From contig CAZGNZ010000013.1 of NCBI GenBank assembly GCA_964527215.1, positions 1 through 64,000 on the forward strand: a stretch of DNA of 64,000 nucleotides, given 5' to 3'. Position numbers and translations under genes: made by a program. Below are positions 27,155 to 36,979 of the stretch, in pieces. The notes below the pieces were generated by a model. That model had not been told where the DNA came from, searched no databases, and saw nothing but the letters and a program-made list of their open reading frames with translations. The DNA is from CAZGNZ01 sp964527215. Its GTDB lineage: Bacteria; Fidelibacterota; Marinisomatia; SCGC-AAA003-L08; JACNLC01. The stretch's first letter is position 1; each line of letters begins with the position of its first letter.

Positions 27155-28213
27155 ATGTTTCTCGAGCACCTCGACTTAAAAAATTTCAGGGCATTTGACA
27201 CATTCCAGTGTGATTTCTCAGATACCATTAATTTGATATATGGCGCCAACGGTCAGGGCAAAACCGCTGTTCTGGAAGCCATCCATGTTTTATCCCTGTC
27301 ACGGACCTTTCGCTCCGGAATGCAGATGAACATTATGCGTCACGGTGAATCGGAACTGGCAGTGCAGGGACTTTTCAGAGACGACAGCCAACGAGAGCAT
27401 GTCATTCGTTTTGCCACTCATATGGATCGGAAACGAATCCAGATCGATCAAAAAACGGTTGAACGCATTTCACAGCTGATTGGTGTGTTTCCAGTGGTAG
27501 TGATGTCTCCGGAACATGCGGAAACGATACGAGGAGGGGCCCGGGTTCGGCGGAGTTTTATCGACCGGCTGTTGTCTGTCACCGACAGCAGCTACCTTGT
27601 AAAGCTGAAGGAGTATCAGAGAGTTCTGAAACAGCGGAACGCTCTGCTTGCAAACGCCGGCGGCGGACAGCTGTCTGCCTGGTCCAGTCAGCTGGCGGAG
27701 GCTGGGGTATTTATCTGGAGAAAACGGCTGGATTTCAGCCGAAGATTTGGAGATCTGTTCAGGGAATTCAGGGACAGGATTGTGCCGGATACCGGATTCA
27801 ATCTTGATTACCCGAATCCGGAATGTCCGTCTGCTGCGGGTTTCATGTCAGAACTTGAGTGCCGACGGGAAACAGAACTGCGCCGGGGACATTCAGTATT
27901 CGGTCCCCATCGGGATGACTGGCATTTTCTGCTGAAGGATCGTCCGCTGAGGGATTTTGGATCCCAGGGAGAACAGAAGCTGTTTCTTTCCCTGCTGAAA
28001 AAAACAGAAGCAGGGTACATTGAAGAAACAATGAAACGCCGTCCTTTGGTCCTGCTGGATGATATGTTTGCCATGTTTGACAGTGACCGCAGCAGAAAAG
28101 TGCTCACACTGTTCATTCATGATTTCCAAACGGTCATGACCAGTACGGATCAGAACGTTAAAGGGCTGCTTGAGGAATCAGAGCATCCTGTGCACTCCAT
28201 CTGGCTGAGGTAA
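27155..28213 (+). CDS. recF: DNA replication and repair protein RecF
   Basis: The 352-residue SMC-like ATPase acts at gaps to load RecA. Walker A is GANGQGKTAV at about 30-39. The signature is SQGEQKLFLSLL and Walker B is RPLVLLDDMFAMFD. The length is normal. It follows dnaN by 18 bp in the canonical order. Confidence 0.95.
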   Translation: MFLEHLDLKNFRAFDTFQCDFSDTINLIYGANGQGKTAVLEAIHVLSLSRTFRSGMQMNIMRHGESELAVQGLFRDDSQREHVIRFATHMDRKRIQIDQKTVERISQLIGVFPVVVMSPEHAETIRGGARVRRSFIDRLLSVTDSSYLVKLKEYQRVLKQRNALLANAGGGQLSAWSSQLAEAGVFIWRKRLDFSRRFGDLFREFRDRIVPDTGFNLDYPNPECPSAAGFMSELECRRETELRRGHSVFGPHRDDWHFLLKDRPLRDFGSQGEQKLFLSLLKKTEAGYIEETMKRRPLVLLDDMFAMFDSDRSRKVLTLFIHDFQTVMTSTDQNVKGLLEESEHPVHSIWLR

Positions 28214-28218
28214 AAAAT

Positions 28219-28497
28219 ATGACCAGAATGCTGAAAGATATTCTGAAAGAGTTTTTCGAATCCAGAGAAATGCCTGCGGAATACGATCTGGGTCTCGTCA
28301 GCCGGATATGGGAAAAAGTAATGGGTGACAGTATTGGTCGCAACGCTGAAGTACTCTCTTTCAAGCGTGGTCTGTTGAAGATAAAAACCAGTAATTCCGT
28401 CTGGCGGAATGAACTGTCCCTTCAGAAAATGGAAATTATTGATCAGCTGAATGCAGAATTAAATGAAGAAAAGATCAGGGATATTCGCTTTTTATGA
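28219..28497 (+). CDS. dciA: DciA-like helicase operator (DUF721)
   Basis: A 92-residue protein of the DUF721/DciA family. It has the N-terminal KH-like region (VSRIWEKVMGDSIGRNAEVLSFKRGLLKIKT-type pattern, with VWRNELSLQK). DciA is the replicative-helicase loader/operator in bacteria that lack DnaC or DnaI; that is family knowledge. Its position between recF and gyrB is typical. It overlaps gyrB by four bases. Confidence 0.87.
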   Translation: MTRMLKDILKEFFESREMPAEYDLGLVSRIWEKVMGDSIGRNAEVLSFKRGLLKIKTSNSVWRNELSLQKMEIIDQLNAELNEEKIRDIRFL

Positions 28498-30452
28498 GTA
28501 ATCAGAAATCGAAATATGTAGCCGATAATATCACGGTTCTCAAGGGACTGGAAGCAGTTCGAAAACGTCCGGCCATGTACATTGGCGATGTCGGTAAAAA
28601 AGGGATGCACCATCTCGTATGGGAAGTTGTGGACAATTGCATTGATGAAGCCTTGGCCGGTTACTGCAACCGCATTATTGTATCGCTTCTTCCGGAAAAT
28701 GGTGTTTCAGTGGAGGACAACGGTCGCGGAATTCCCGTGGATATCCACAAAACCGAGGGCAAATCGGCCCTTGAAGTGGTGATGACGGTACTCCATGCCG
28801 GCGGGAAGTTCGATAAAGAAACCTACAAAGTATCCGGCGGTCTGCACGGCGTAGGTGTTTCTGTGGTGAACGCGCTGGCAGACCGGTGCGTGGCAGAAGT
28901 ACACAAAGGCGGTAATCTCTATCGTCAGTCTTATCAGATCGGGGTGGCCGATGGCCCGGTGACAAAGGTTGGTAAAACCAGAAAAAACGGAACCATTATC
29001 ACCTTTTACCCGGATTATGACATTTTTGCCAGAAATCAGTTCGATTTTGATGTGGTGGATGAACGGCTGCACGAACTGGCTTTTTTAAACAGCGGATTAC
29101 AGATTATCCTGAGGGATGAGCGAACGGATGAACCCCGTGAGATTAAATATCAGTTCAAAGGCGGATTGTCACAGTTTGTAAAACATCTGGATCATGGATA
29201 CAGTCCGGTTTTCGACAAACCGGTGTACATCACGGGAGAAAAAGAAGACGTACCCGTGGAGCTTGCCCTGCGTTACAACGATTCCTATACTGAAAATATG
29301 CTGACATTCGTCAACAATATCAACACCATAGAAGGCGGTACCCATCTGGTGGGATTTAAATCCGCGCTGACACGTTCATTAAACCAGTATGCTTTGAAAA
29401 ATAGTTTGTTTAAACAGGTGAAAGGCAAAACCTTCACGCTCAGCGGGAATGATGTCCGTGAAGGGCTGGTGGCAGTGCTGTCCATCAAAGTGTCCGAACC
29501 GCAGTTTGAGGGTCAGACGAAAACAAAGCTGGGAAATGGTGAGGTCAAGGGGATTTGTGATTCCATCATCATGGAAGGACTGACAGATTTCTTCGAACAG
29601 AATCCCTCCATCGCAAAAAAAATTATCAATAAAGCCGAAAATGCAGCCAGGGCCCGCGATGCCGCTCGGAAAGCACGTGAGCTTGTACGCCGGAAAAATG
29701 TTCTGGAAGTATCGGCCCTGCCGGGAAAACTGGCTGACTGCTCGGAAAAATCTCCCGAACTGTGTGAACTGTATCTGGTTGAGGGTGACTCAGCCGGCGG
29801 ATCTGCCAAGCAGGGTCGTGACCGTCGTTTTCAGGCGATTCTTCCGCTGCGCGGCAAAGTGATCAATGCTGAAAAAGCCCGGTTTGACAAACTGCTGGCA
29901 AATAATGAAATTCAAACCATGATTACAGCCATCGGTGCGGGATTCAATGATGAAACAGCCGAGGAAGAATCTGTCGGAGATTTCAATATTGAAAAAATCC
30001 GCTATCATAAAATTATCATTATGACGGACGCGGATGTGGACGGAAGCCATATTCGAACGCTGCTACTGACATTTCTATACCGCAAAATGCCGGAACTGTT
30101 TTTTAACGGACATGTGTTTATCGCACAGCCCCCGCTGTATAAGCTCAGTGTGGGTAAAAAGATTATGTATGCTTACGATGATAATGAATATGATGTGCTG
30201 ATGAATCGGCTGAAAAAGGAAAATCCCAATAGAAAGGTAAACCTGCAGCGGTATAAAGGTCTGGGTGAAATGAATCCTGAGCAGCTGTGGGATACCACAA
30301 TGGATCCTGAAAAGCGAACTCTGTTGAAAGTCACCACGGAAGATGCTGTTGAATGCAACCGAATATTTTCGCGTCTCATGGGTGAAGATGTGGAAGCCCG
30401 TCGTGAGTTTATTGAAACCAATGCAAAATTTGTTGTTAATTTGGATGTTTAA
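28494..30452 (+). CDS. gyrB: DNA gyrase subunit B
   Basis: A 652-residue ATPase subunit. The GHKL ATP site is EVVDNCIDEALAG near 42-54 and GLHGVGVSVVNAL near 115. The Toprim domain has YLVEGDSAGGSAKQGRDR (about 425-440) and the metal-binding DADVDGSH. The C-terminal RYKGLGEMNPEQLWDTTM is complete. It lacks the large insert of enterobacterial GyrB. Paired with gyrA 9 bp downstream. Confidence 0.97.
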   Translation: MSNQKSKYVADNITVLKGLEAVRKRPAMYIGDVGKKGMHHLVWEVVDNCIDEALAGYCNRIIVSLLPENGVSVEDNGRGIPVDIHKTEGKSALEVVMTVLHAGGKFDKETYKVSGGLHGVGVSVVNALADRCVAEVHKGGNLYRQSYQIGVADGPVTKVGKTRKNGTIITFYPDYDIFARNQFDFDVVDERLHELAFLNSGLQIILRDERTDEPREIKYQFKGGLSQFVKHLDHGYSPVFDKPVYITGEKEDVPVELALRYNDSYTENMLTFVNNINTIEGGTHLVGFKSALTRSLNQYALKNSLFKQVKGKTFTLSGNDVREGLVAVLSIKVSEPQFEGQTKTKLGNGEVKGICDSIIMEGLTDFFEQNPSIAKKIINKAENAARARDAARKARELVRRKNVLEVSALPGKLADCSEKSPELCELYLVEGDSAGGSAKQGRDRRFQAILPLRGKVINAEKARFDKLLANNEIQTMITAIGAGFNDETAEEESVGDFNIEKIRYHKIIIMTDADVDGSHIRTLLLTFLYRKMPELFFNGHVFIAQPPLYKLSVGKKIMYAYDDNEYDVLMNRLKKENPNRKVNLQRYKGLGEMNPEQLWDTTMDPEKRTLLKVTTEDAVECNRIFSRLMGEDVEARREFIETNAKFVVNLDV

Positions 30453-30461
30453 AGGATTTAG

Positions 30462-32927
30462 ATGGATATAATCGGAGGAAATGTCAGAGACCGCGATATC
30501 GTCGCGGAAATGTCTGAATCGTATTTGAACTATGCGATGTCCGTGATCGTGTCCCGGGCTCTGCCGGATGTGCGGGACGGGCTGAAACCGGTTCACAGAC
30601 GGGTTCTATACGGTTCTTCAGAGCTGGGAGCACAATGGAACCGCGGATATAAGAAATGTGCCAGGATCGTGGGTGAAGTTCTGGGTAAATATCACCCGCA
30701 TGGCGACAGCTCTGTGTATGATGCCCTCGTCCGGATGGCTCAGCCGTGGTCGCTGCGCTTTCCGCTCATGGACGGACAGGGGAATTTCGGATCTATTGAC
30801 GGAGATGCACCGGCAGCCATGCGGTACACGGAAGCGCGAATGGCCCGGATTTCATCAGAGATGCTGCGGGATATTGACAAGGAAACCGTGGACTGGCAGC
30901 CCAATTTTGACGATACATTGGAAGAACCGATAGTTCTGCCTTCAGTGATTCCCAACCTTCTGATGAATGGGGCGGACGGTATCGCCGTGGGTATGGCAAC
31001 AAAAATTCCTCCGCATAATCTCAGTGAGCTCATATCCGCTCTGAATGCCGTTTTGGACAATCCGGACATCTCCCTGGAAGAAATAATAAAAGATCATATT
31101 CAGGGACCTGATTTTCCCACCGGAGGATATATCCTGGGGAAAGAAGGGATATTTGATGCCTATACAAAAGGCCGCGGCAAAATTAAAATGCGGGCCAGAG
31201 CAAGTATTGAAGAAATGCGCAATGGCCGCGAACAGATTGTCATCAATGAAATCCCGTACCAGGTAAACAAAGCCAATCTAATCGAGAAAATTGCCGACCT
31301 TGTCAGACAGAAAAAAGTGGAAGGTATTTCAGACCTTCGGGATGAATCTGACAAGGATGGTATTCGAGTCGTTATTGAATGCCGGAAAGACGCTGTGGCG
31401 GATGTAGTCCTGAACAACCTCTATAAGCATACCCAGCTTCAGGATACATATGGCGTCATAATGCTGGCATTGGTGGACGGTGTGCCCAAAGTGATGAATA
31501 TCAAAGAAGTCCTGGGCCATTTCCTCGATTTCCGACGGGAAGTGATTATCCGAAGGACAAAGCATGAACTTAAGGAAGCCGAACACCGGGCGCATATTCT
31601 TGAAGGCCTGAAGATTGCCCTGGATAATATTGATGAGGTAATTGCCATTATCCGCGGTTCAGAAGACCCGGAGTCAGCCAAGATTTCCCTTATGGAGCGT
31701 TTCCAGTTATCCGAAATCCAGTCCAAAGCCATTCTTGATATGCGTCTCCAGCGATTGACATCCCTGGAAGTGGACAAAATCACTGCCGAATACCGGGAAT
31801 TGCTTCAAACCATTGAAAGGCTGAAATCCATTCTCACCAGCTATAGCCTTCAGTCTGCAATGATGAAAGAGGAATTCACTGAAATCAACAACCGGTATGG
31901 TGAAGAACGGCTGACAAAAATTGTTGAAAGCAGCGGTGATTTCAATGTGGAAGATATGATCGCCGTTGAAGATATGGTGATCACCATCACCCATAACGGA
32001 TTTATTAAGCGAATTCCATCCACCGGCTGGAAACGTCAGCGCCGCGGAGGAAGAGGAATGAAGGGGGCTCAGGCCAAGGAAGACGATTTTGTAGAACATC
32101 TGTTCGTCGCCTCCACTCACGATTATATGCTTTTCTTTTCGGACCGCGGCAAATGCTACTGGCTCAAGGTCCATGAAATTCCTGTCGGAAGCCGGGCATC
32201 CAGAGGGCGCGCAATCGTAAACCTTATTGGCTGCGAAACCGGGGAACAGGTGAAGACTTTTGTATCTGTCAAGGATTTCTCCGATACGGAATATATCGTC
32301 ATGGCAACCCGGAACGGGCTGGTAAAGCGAACCAGTCTTTCGCTGTACAGCCATCCTCGAAAAGGCGGGATCTATGCCATTGAAATCCGTGAAGGGGATG
32401 AATTGATTGAAGCCAGGGTGACCACCGGAGACGAAGATATCATTCTGGGCACTCGAAATGGAAAATCCATTCGCTTCAATGAAAACGATGTGCGGCCGAT
32501 GGGCCGAAAAACCATGGGGGTAAAGGGCATTACTCTCAGCTCGGAAGATGACCGGGTCATCGGCATGATTGCCGTAAAACGGGAAGGAACCATCCTGGTA
32601 TCCACAGAGCATGGATACGGAAAACGGACCAATGTTCTGGAGTACCGTGTTCAGAATCGCGGCGGAAAAGGGATCATCACCCTCAAAACAACGGATAAGG
32701 TCGGTAAAATGGTTGCCATGCTGGAAGTGGTGGACTCTGATGATCTGATGATCATCACCGATCATGGGGTCATGATCCGGCAGTCTGTCCGGGATATCCG
32801 CGTAATCGGTCGCAATACCCAGGGCGTCCGTCTGCTGAAGCTGGATGAAGGCTCATTTATTTCCTCCATTACCCGCGTGATGGAAAAGGATGAAAAGAAT
32901 ACCGCTGAAGACGAATCAGGAGAATAA
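30462..32927 (+). CDS. gyrA: DNA gyrase subunit A
   Basis: An 821-residue subunit. The catalytic tyrosine is Y122 in AAMRYTEARM, the same number as in E. coli. The quinolone region reads HGDSSVYDALVRMAQ, with the usual Ser and Asp of sensitive enzymes. The C-terminal pinwheel carries the GyrA box QRRGGRG at 526-532, which marks it as supercoiling gyrase rather than topoisomerase IV ParC. yggS starts immediately after the stop codon. Confidence 0.97.
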   Translation: MDIIGGNVRDRDIVAEMSESYLNYAMSVIVSRALPDVRDGLKPVHRRVLYGSSELGAQWNRGYKKCARIVGEVLGKYHPHGDSSVYDALVRMAQPWSLRFPLMDGQGNFGSIDGDAPAAMRYTEARMARISSEMLRDIDKETVDWQPNFDDTLEEPIVLPSVIPNLLMNGADGIAVGMATKIPPHNLSELISALNAVLDNPDISLEEIIKDHIQGPDFPTGGYILGKEGIFDAYTKGRGKIKMRARASIEEMRNGREQIVINEIPYQVNKANLIEKIADLVRQKKVEGISDLRDESDKDGIRVVIECRKDAVADVVLNNLYKHTQLQDTYGVIMLALVDGVPKVMNIKEVLGHFLDFRREVIIRRTKHELKEAEHRAHILEGLKIALDNIDEVIAIIRGSEDPESAKISLMERFQLSEIQSKAILDMRLQRLTSLEVDKITAEYRELLQTIERLKSILTSYSLQSAMMKEEFTEINNRYGEERLTKIVESSGDFNVEDMIAVEDMVITITHNGFIKRIPSTGWKRQRRGGRGMKGAQAKEDDFVEHLFVASTHDYMLFFSDRGKCYWLKVHEIPVGSRASRGRAIVNLIGCETGEQVKTFVSVKDFSDTEYIVMATRNGLVKRTSLSLYSHPRKGGIYAIEIREGDELIEARVTTGDEDIILGTRNGKSIRFNENDVRPMGRKTMGVKGITLSSEDDRVIGMIAVKREGTILVSTEHGYGKRTNVLEYRVQNRGGKGIITLKTTDKVGKMVAMLEVVDSDDLMIITDHGVMIRQSVRDIRVIGRNTQGVRLLKLDEGSFISSITRVMEKDEKNTAEDESGE

Positions 32928-33626
32928 GTGACCGGTGTCCTGAATCATGGAAGCCTGAAATCTGTACAGGAGCGTATTCGTCAGGCGGCACTGTCTGCCG
33001 GACGAAAGCCGGAAGATGTTCGGATTGTGGCTGTCACAAAAAAATTTCCTGCAGACACCATGCTGTCTGCCGTCAACGGCGGATTGACTCTGCTTGGGGA
33101 AAGCCGGGTTCAGGAAACGGAATTGAAACTGCCCGGATTTTCCCGCCGGAACGATACGGAACTGCACCTCATTGGGCATCTGCAGAGCAACAAGGTCCGA
33201 AAAGCGGTTGAGCTGTTTGACGTCATTCAGACGGTGGATTCACAAAAACTTGGTCAGCGAATCAACCGAATTGCCCATGAAGCGGGAAAAGTACAGCGGG
33301 TGTATCTTCAGGTAAATACCGGACATGATCCGGCAAAATTCGGTGTATCGCCGGAAACAGCCTTGAATACTGCCGGGGAGCTGTCGCAGCTGCCGGGCCT
33401 GAAACTGGAAGGAATCATGATGATTGCACCATTGCTGGATGATCCTGCTGAGCTGAAAGCTGTTTTTGCAGGCACCAGAGAAATCCGGGACCGGATCAGA
33501 GAACAGGTTTCAAAAGACTGTCAGTTTCTTTCAATGGGAATGACGGCTGATTTTGAACTGGCCGTTCAGCAGGGAGCCACCCATGTGCGTCTGGGAACCG
33601 CATTATTTGGAAAGCGACCGGTATGA
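32928..33626 (+). CDS. yggS: PLP homeostasis protein YggS
   Basis: The 232-residue single-domain alanine-racemase-fold protein binds pyridoxal phosphate and buffers its level. The PLP lysine is in VRIVAVTKKFPAD; HLIGHLQSNKVRKAV and the phosphate-binding LSMGMTADFELAVQQGATHVRLGTALFG are present. The start is a GTG with no gap after gyrA. The next gene overlaps its end by four bases. Confidence 0.94.
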   Translation: MTGVLNHGSLKSVQERIRQAALSAGRKPEDVRIVAVTKKFPADTMLSAVNGGLTLLGESRVQETELKLPGFSRRNDTELHLIGHLQSNKVRKAVELFDVIQTVDSQKLGQRINRIAHEAGKVQRVYLQVNTGHDPAKFGVSPETALNTAGELSQLPGLKLEGIMMIAPLLDDPAELKAVFAGTREIRDRIREQVSKDCQFLSMGMTADFELAVQQGATHVRLGTALFGKRPV

Positions 33627-34075
33627 AACAGACTGTCGTAACAAAGCAGCTGACAGATTTTATCATGCTGGTTCCGGAAAAAAATCCCATTATTGTTGAT
33701 CCTGAAAATACGGATGAAGTAATCAAACTGCTGCAGCCGCTGAAACACCAGCCGTTGAAAATCTACGATGCCACCATAAATCAGCAGGAGACATTTGGCG
33801 CTGTTATTCCGGTCAAGGATCATGTTAATCGAACCGGCAGCAATCCCATCATTGGAAAACAACGGCAGCTGGGTGTGGATTTTACCGATCTCACCGGCTT
33901 GTATCAGTTGAATACCGAAAAATCCGCCGGAGTAACCGCTCAATGCTGCGGACACCGGTTCCTTGAATCAGACCTGGATTATCCCTGCGGCTTTATGTCA
34001 AATATTACCATCCTGGCCCGAATCCTCGGATGGACGTCTGTGCAGGGGGTCCTGGTGAATATTTTTAAAGCATAA
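33623..34075 (+). CDS. Small protein with PNP-like signature
   Basis: A 150-residue protein I cannot assign to a full family. Residues about 57-88 (GAVIPVKDHVNRTGSNPIIG... FTDLTGLYQ) resemble the purine nucleoside phosphorylase signature (DHINLTGxNPLxGxN...FPDMSxAY). The rest of a phosphorylase (about 270 residues with N-terminal phosphate-binding loops) is missing. It has no signal or membrane segment. It overlaps yggS (ATGA), so it is part of that operon. It may be a reduced phosphorylase-fold protein or a remnant that kept a binding role. Confidence 0.7.
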   Translation: MKQTVVTKQLTDFIMLVPEKNPIIVDPENTDEVIKLLQPLKHQPLKIYDATINQQETFGAVIPVKDHVNRTGSNPIIGKQRQLGVDFTDLTGLYQLNTEKSAGVTAQCCGHRFLESDLDYPCGFMSNITILARILGWTSVQGVLVNIFKA

Positions 34076-34146
34076 TCAAATAGCTTTCATAACAAACTTC
34101 AGACTCAAACCCAACAAGCAAAACCCATCGTGACAGGGATACAATC

Positions 34147-34818
34147 ATGAATTTCAGCGAAGAAACCATCTCCCGAACCCAACAGAAATTCACTACCGGT
34201 GAAGAAATTGCGAACAGTGTCACCCACGGCATCGGCATCGGATTATCAATCGCGGCACTGGTGATTCTGGTGGTATTTGCCAGCCTGAAAGGAGATGCCT
34301 GGCGCGTCGTCAGTTTCAGTATTTACGGAACCACCCTGGTTCTGCTTTACAGCGCTTCCACCTTTTACCATGCCTTTCGCAATCCACAGGTTAAGCATCT
34401 GTTTCACATCTTTGACCATGCGGCCATCTACCTGCTGATTGCGGGGACCTATACACCATTTTCCCTGGTCAACCTTCGCGGACCCTGGGGCTGGACTATG
34501 TTTGGAATCATCTGGGGTTTGACATTTGTCGGTATTTTTTTGAAAACCTTTTTTGTGGGACGCTTTCGGGTGGTATCAACCCTGGTTTATGTCCTGATGG
34601 GCTGGATGGTGGTTATTGCCATAAAACCAATGATTCAGAATGTCCCCCCAGGCGGACTGATTTGGATGGTGACCGGAGGATTGAGCTACACTCTGGGAGT
34701 CATTTTCTATTCATGGCGGTCTCTGAAGTATCACCACGCAGTCTGGCATTTATTCGTGCTTGGCGGCAGTATCTGCCACTTTTTTTCCATTCTCCTGTAT
34801 GTGCTTCCCGGGGAATAA
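34147..34818 (+). CDS. trhA: TrhA / hemolysin III family membrane protein
   Basis: A 223-residue protein with seven predicted TM helices. Typical conserved residues are seen: SVTHGIGIGLSI at the start, YSASTFYHAF, HIFDHAAIYLLIAGTYTPF and HAVWHLFVLGGSICHF. The histidines and the SxxxH pattern match the PAQR-related metal site. Family members influence membrane fluidity or act in stress resistance; the haemolysin name is historical. Confidence 0.92.
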   Translation: MNFSEETISRTQQKFTTGEEIANSVTHGIGIGLSIAALVILVVFASLKGDAWRVVSFSIYGTTLVLLYSASTFYHAFRNPQVKHLFHIFDHAAIYLLIAGTYTPFSLVNLRGPWGWTMFGIIWGLTFVGIFLKTFFVGRFRVVSTLVYVLMGWMVVIAIKPMIQNVPPGGLIWMVTGGLSYTLGVIFYSWRSLKYHHAVWHLFVLGGSICHFFSILLYVLPGE

Positions 34819-34917
34819 TTCTGTCCCGCATTATGTACTGATTATGGTTGTTTTTACGACGGGAGATATGGCAGGAAAAAACGCTGTGATATCGTTTGGG
34901 ATTTGTGGAATTTATTA

Positions 34918-35772
34918 TTATCCGGAATACTCTGCAGGAGAACAGGTGAAGTTGTCAATCAGGCGTGTTGCACCGAAAAATACCGCCACGCTGACGAGAA
35001 CTTCCTGCCGGATTGTCCCTGAGCACTCATCAAGTGTGCGGCTGCCGGCGACAGAGATATAATCAATTTTTGCCGCTTTTTCTTCTGAAATCCTCGCATT
35101 GATCATTTCTTTCAGGGATTCAGCAGTGCATCTGCAGGTCCTCAAATTGGTTTGCGCCTCAGTTAAAGCCTGATGAATAATGCCGGCACGATGCCGAAGA
35201 TCTGCCGAGAGATATTCGTTGCGGCTGCTCATGGCCAGTCCATTGGATTCCCTTACGGTGGGACAGGGAATTATTTTCACACCAAAATTCAAATCAGCCG
35301 TCATCTTTTGAATCACCCGCAGCTGCTGAGCGTCCTTTTCACCAAAAAAGGCCCTATCCGGCTGAACAATATTAAACAGCTTTGCCACAATGGTTGTGAC
35401 TCCCTGGAAATGGGTGGGACGACTGGCTCCCTCCAGCCTGGAAGACAGTTCTTTTTCCATGACATGGGTTGAAAATTCTTCCGGATACATATCCTCATCG
35501 GATGGAAAAAGCACGGCATCCACCTGATAGTCCCTGAGCAGCTGCAGATCTTTTTCCAAATGACGGGGATAGCTGTCCAAATCTTCTGTTGGAGCAAATT
35601 GTGCGGGATTTACATAAATACTAACAACAGTCGTACTGCAGCCGGATGTTGAACACTCAACCAGTGACAGATGTCCGCGGTGCAGAGCTCCCATGGTCGG
35701 CACAAAACCCACTGTCCCGAGTGATTCCTGGCGCCAGACGAGGAAATCAGAAAGTGTTCTACAGACGATCAT
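34918..35772 (-). CDS. panC: Pantothenate synthetase
   Basis: A 284-residue enzyme joining pantoate and beta-alanine with ATP. The ATP motif TMGALHRGHLSLVE (HIGH-like) is at about 26-39, with the FFGEKDAQQL and RESNGLAMSSRNEYLS motifs present. The start ATG overlaps the end of panB by 14 bases. It is last in the minus-strand panD-panB-panC operon and converges with trhA across about 100 bp. Confidence 0.96.
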   Translation of the reverse strand: MIVCRTLSDFLVWRQESLGTVGFVPTMGALHRGHLSLVECSTSGCSTTVVSIYVNPAQFAPTEDLDSYPRHLEKDLQLLRDYQVDAVLFPSDEDMYPEEFSTHVMEKELSSRLEGASRPTHFQGVTTIVAKLFNIVQPDRAFFGEKDAQQLRVIQKMTADLNFGVKIIPCPTVRESNGLAMSSRNEYLSADLRHRAGIIHQALTEAQTNLRTCRCTAESLKEMINARISEEKAAKIDYISVAGSRTLDECSGTIRQEVLVSVAVFFGATRLIDNFTCSPAEYSG

Positions 35773-36607
35773 CCTGTTTCTGCAATTTCTGAAGTACGCT
35801 CGAATCCATTATCGTGTAATGATTCGAATCCGGAAAAGTCCGGTTGCGCACATCGTCCTGATAGCGTTGGATGGATTGGGTAATATTTTCTGCCAGAGAG
35901 GAATATTTGCGGGTATGTTTCGGGGTAAAATCCGGATCCAGCCCCAGAATATCATGGAATACCTGAATCTGACCGTCGCAGTAGGGCCCGGCAGCGATTC
36001 CAATGGTGGGAATGGTCAGCTTTTCGGTAATCATTTGTGCCAGTTCAGCCGGCACTCCTTCCAGCACCACCGCGAAAGCACCGGCATCTTCCACCGCGAG
36101 AGCATCATCTAAAATCTGTCTGGCATCACTCAGTTTTTTTCCCTGAATTCGGTATCCGGACATCTGGTGAAAAGACTGCGGGGTCAGGCCAACATGGCCC
36201 ATGACGGGAATACCGCATTGTGTGATGGCTGAAATCTGCCCGCACATATGGGTACCGCCTTCCAGTTTTACACCGTCTGTCCGGCCTTCTTTCATAAATC
36301 GCCCAGCCGCGGAAACGGCCTCTGAAACAGACGGCTGATAGGACATGAAAGGCATGTCACCAATGACAAGTCCGGACTGTACTCCTCTGGCAACAGCCGC
36401 GCACAGAATGATCATTTGATCCATGCTGACCGGCAGAGTGGTCTCATAGCCGAAGATCACATTGGCAGCACTGTCACCAACCAGGATCAGCGGAATTCCG
36501 GCAGCATCCACCAAACGGGCAGATGTGTAGTCGTATGCAGTGAGTGCGGCAAAGGATTCACTGCTGTTTTTCAGTCTGCGAAAATGGGAGATGGTTATTT
36601 TTTTCAC
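35759..36607 (-). CDS. panB: Ketopantoate hydroxymethyltransferase
   Basis: A 282-residue enzyme that makes ketopantoate from 2-oxoisovalerate and methylene-THF. It has the metal-binding VGDSAANVIFGYETTLPVSMD (about 42-62), VKLEGG and MGHVGLTPQ, all as in the family. The start is a GTG three bases after the panD stop. It overlaps panC downstream. Confidence 0.96.
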   Translation of the reverse strand: MKKITISHFRRLKNSSESFAALTAYDYTSARLVDAAGIPLILVGDSAANVIFGYETTLPVSMDQMIILCAAVARGVQSGLVIGDMPFMSYQPSVSEAVSAAGRFMKEGRTDGVKLEGGTHMCGQISAITQCGIPVMGHVGLTPQSFHQMSGYRIQGKKLSDARQILDDALAVEDAGAFAVVLEGVPAELAQMITEKLTIPTIGIAAGPYCDGQIQVFHDILGLDPDFTPKHTRKYSSLAENITQSIQRYQDDVRNRTFPDSNHYTIMDSSVLQKLQKQDDRL

Positions 36608-36610
36608 GGA

Positions 36611-36979
36611 TCAGCAGTTCTTGATGATATCGGCTTCCGAGGGAGGGTCGATGATTGAATTGTGGTTGTCAACATGTATGATGGCCGGTTTATGTGTACT
36701 GATTTCAGATTCAGACAGCTGGCAGTAGGACAGAATAATTACCAGATCACCTTCCTGGATTAAATGGGCTGCTGCGCCGTTAATGCAGATTTCGCCGCTG
36801 TTGCGCACGCCTTTTATCACATACGTCTCCAGCCGGTTCCCGTTGCAGATATCCAGTACGGATACCTTTTCGAATTCCTGAAGATCAACGGCTTCCATCA
36901 GAACCTCGTCAATGGTGATGGAGCCGATGTAGTTCAGATTGGCTTCCGTCACGGTCGCCCGGTGGATTTTTGATTTCAT
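36611..36979 (-). CDS. panD: Aspartate 1-decarboxylase precursor
   Basis: A 122-residue proenzyme. I use the ATG at 36979 because it gives the family start MKSKIHRATVTEANLNYIGS; an upstream in-frame start would add 24 unrelated residues. Self-cleavage at Gly-Ser in YIGSITID creates the pyruvoyl group. NGAAAHLIQEGDLVIILSY is conserved. It makes beta-alanine for panC and heads the pan operon. Confidence 0.94.
   Translation of the reverse strand: MKSKIHRATVTEANLNYIGSITIDEVLMEAVDLQEFEKVSVLDICNGNRLETYVIKGVRNSGEICINGAAAHLIQEGDLVIILSYCQLSESEISTHKPAIIHVDNHNSIIDPPSEADIIKNC

Noticed and set aside
31707..32765. 352-codon minus-strand frame
   Set aside because: Antisense shadow of gyrA.
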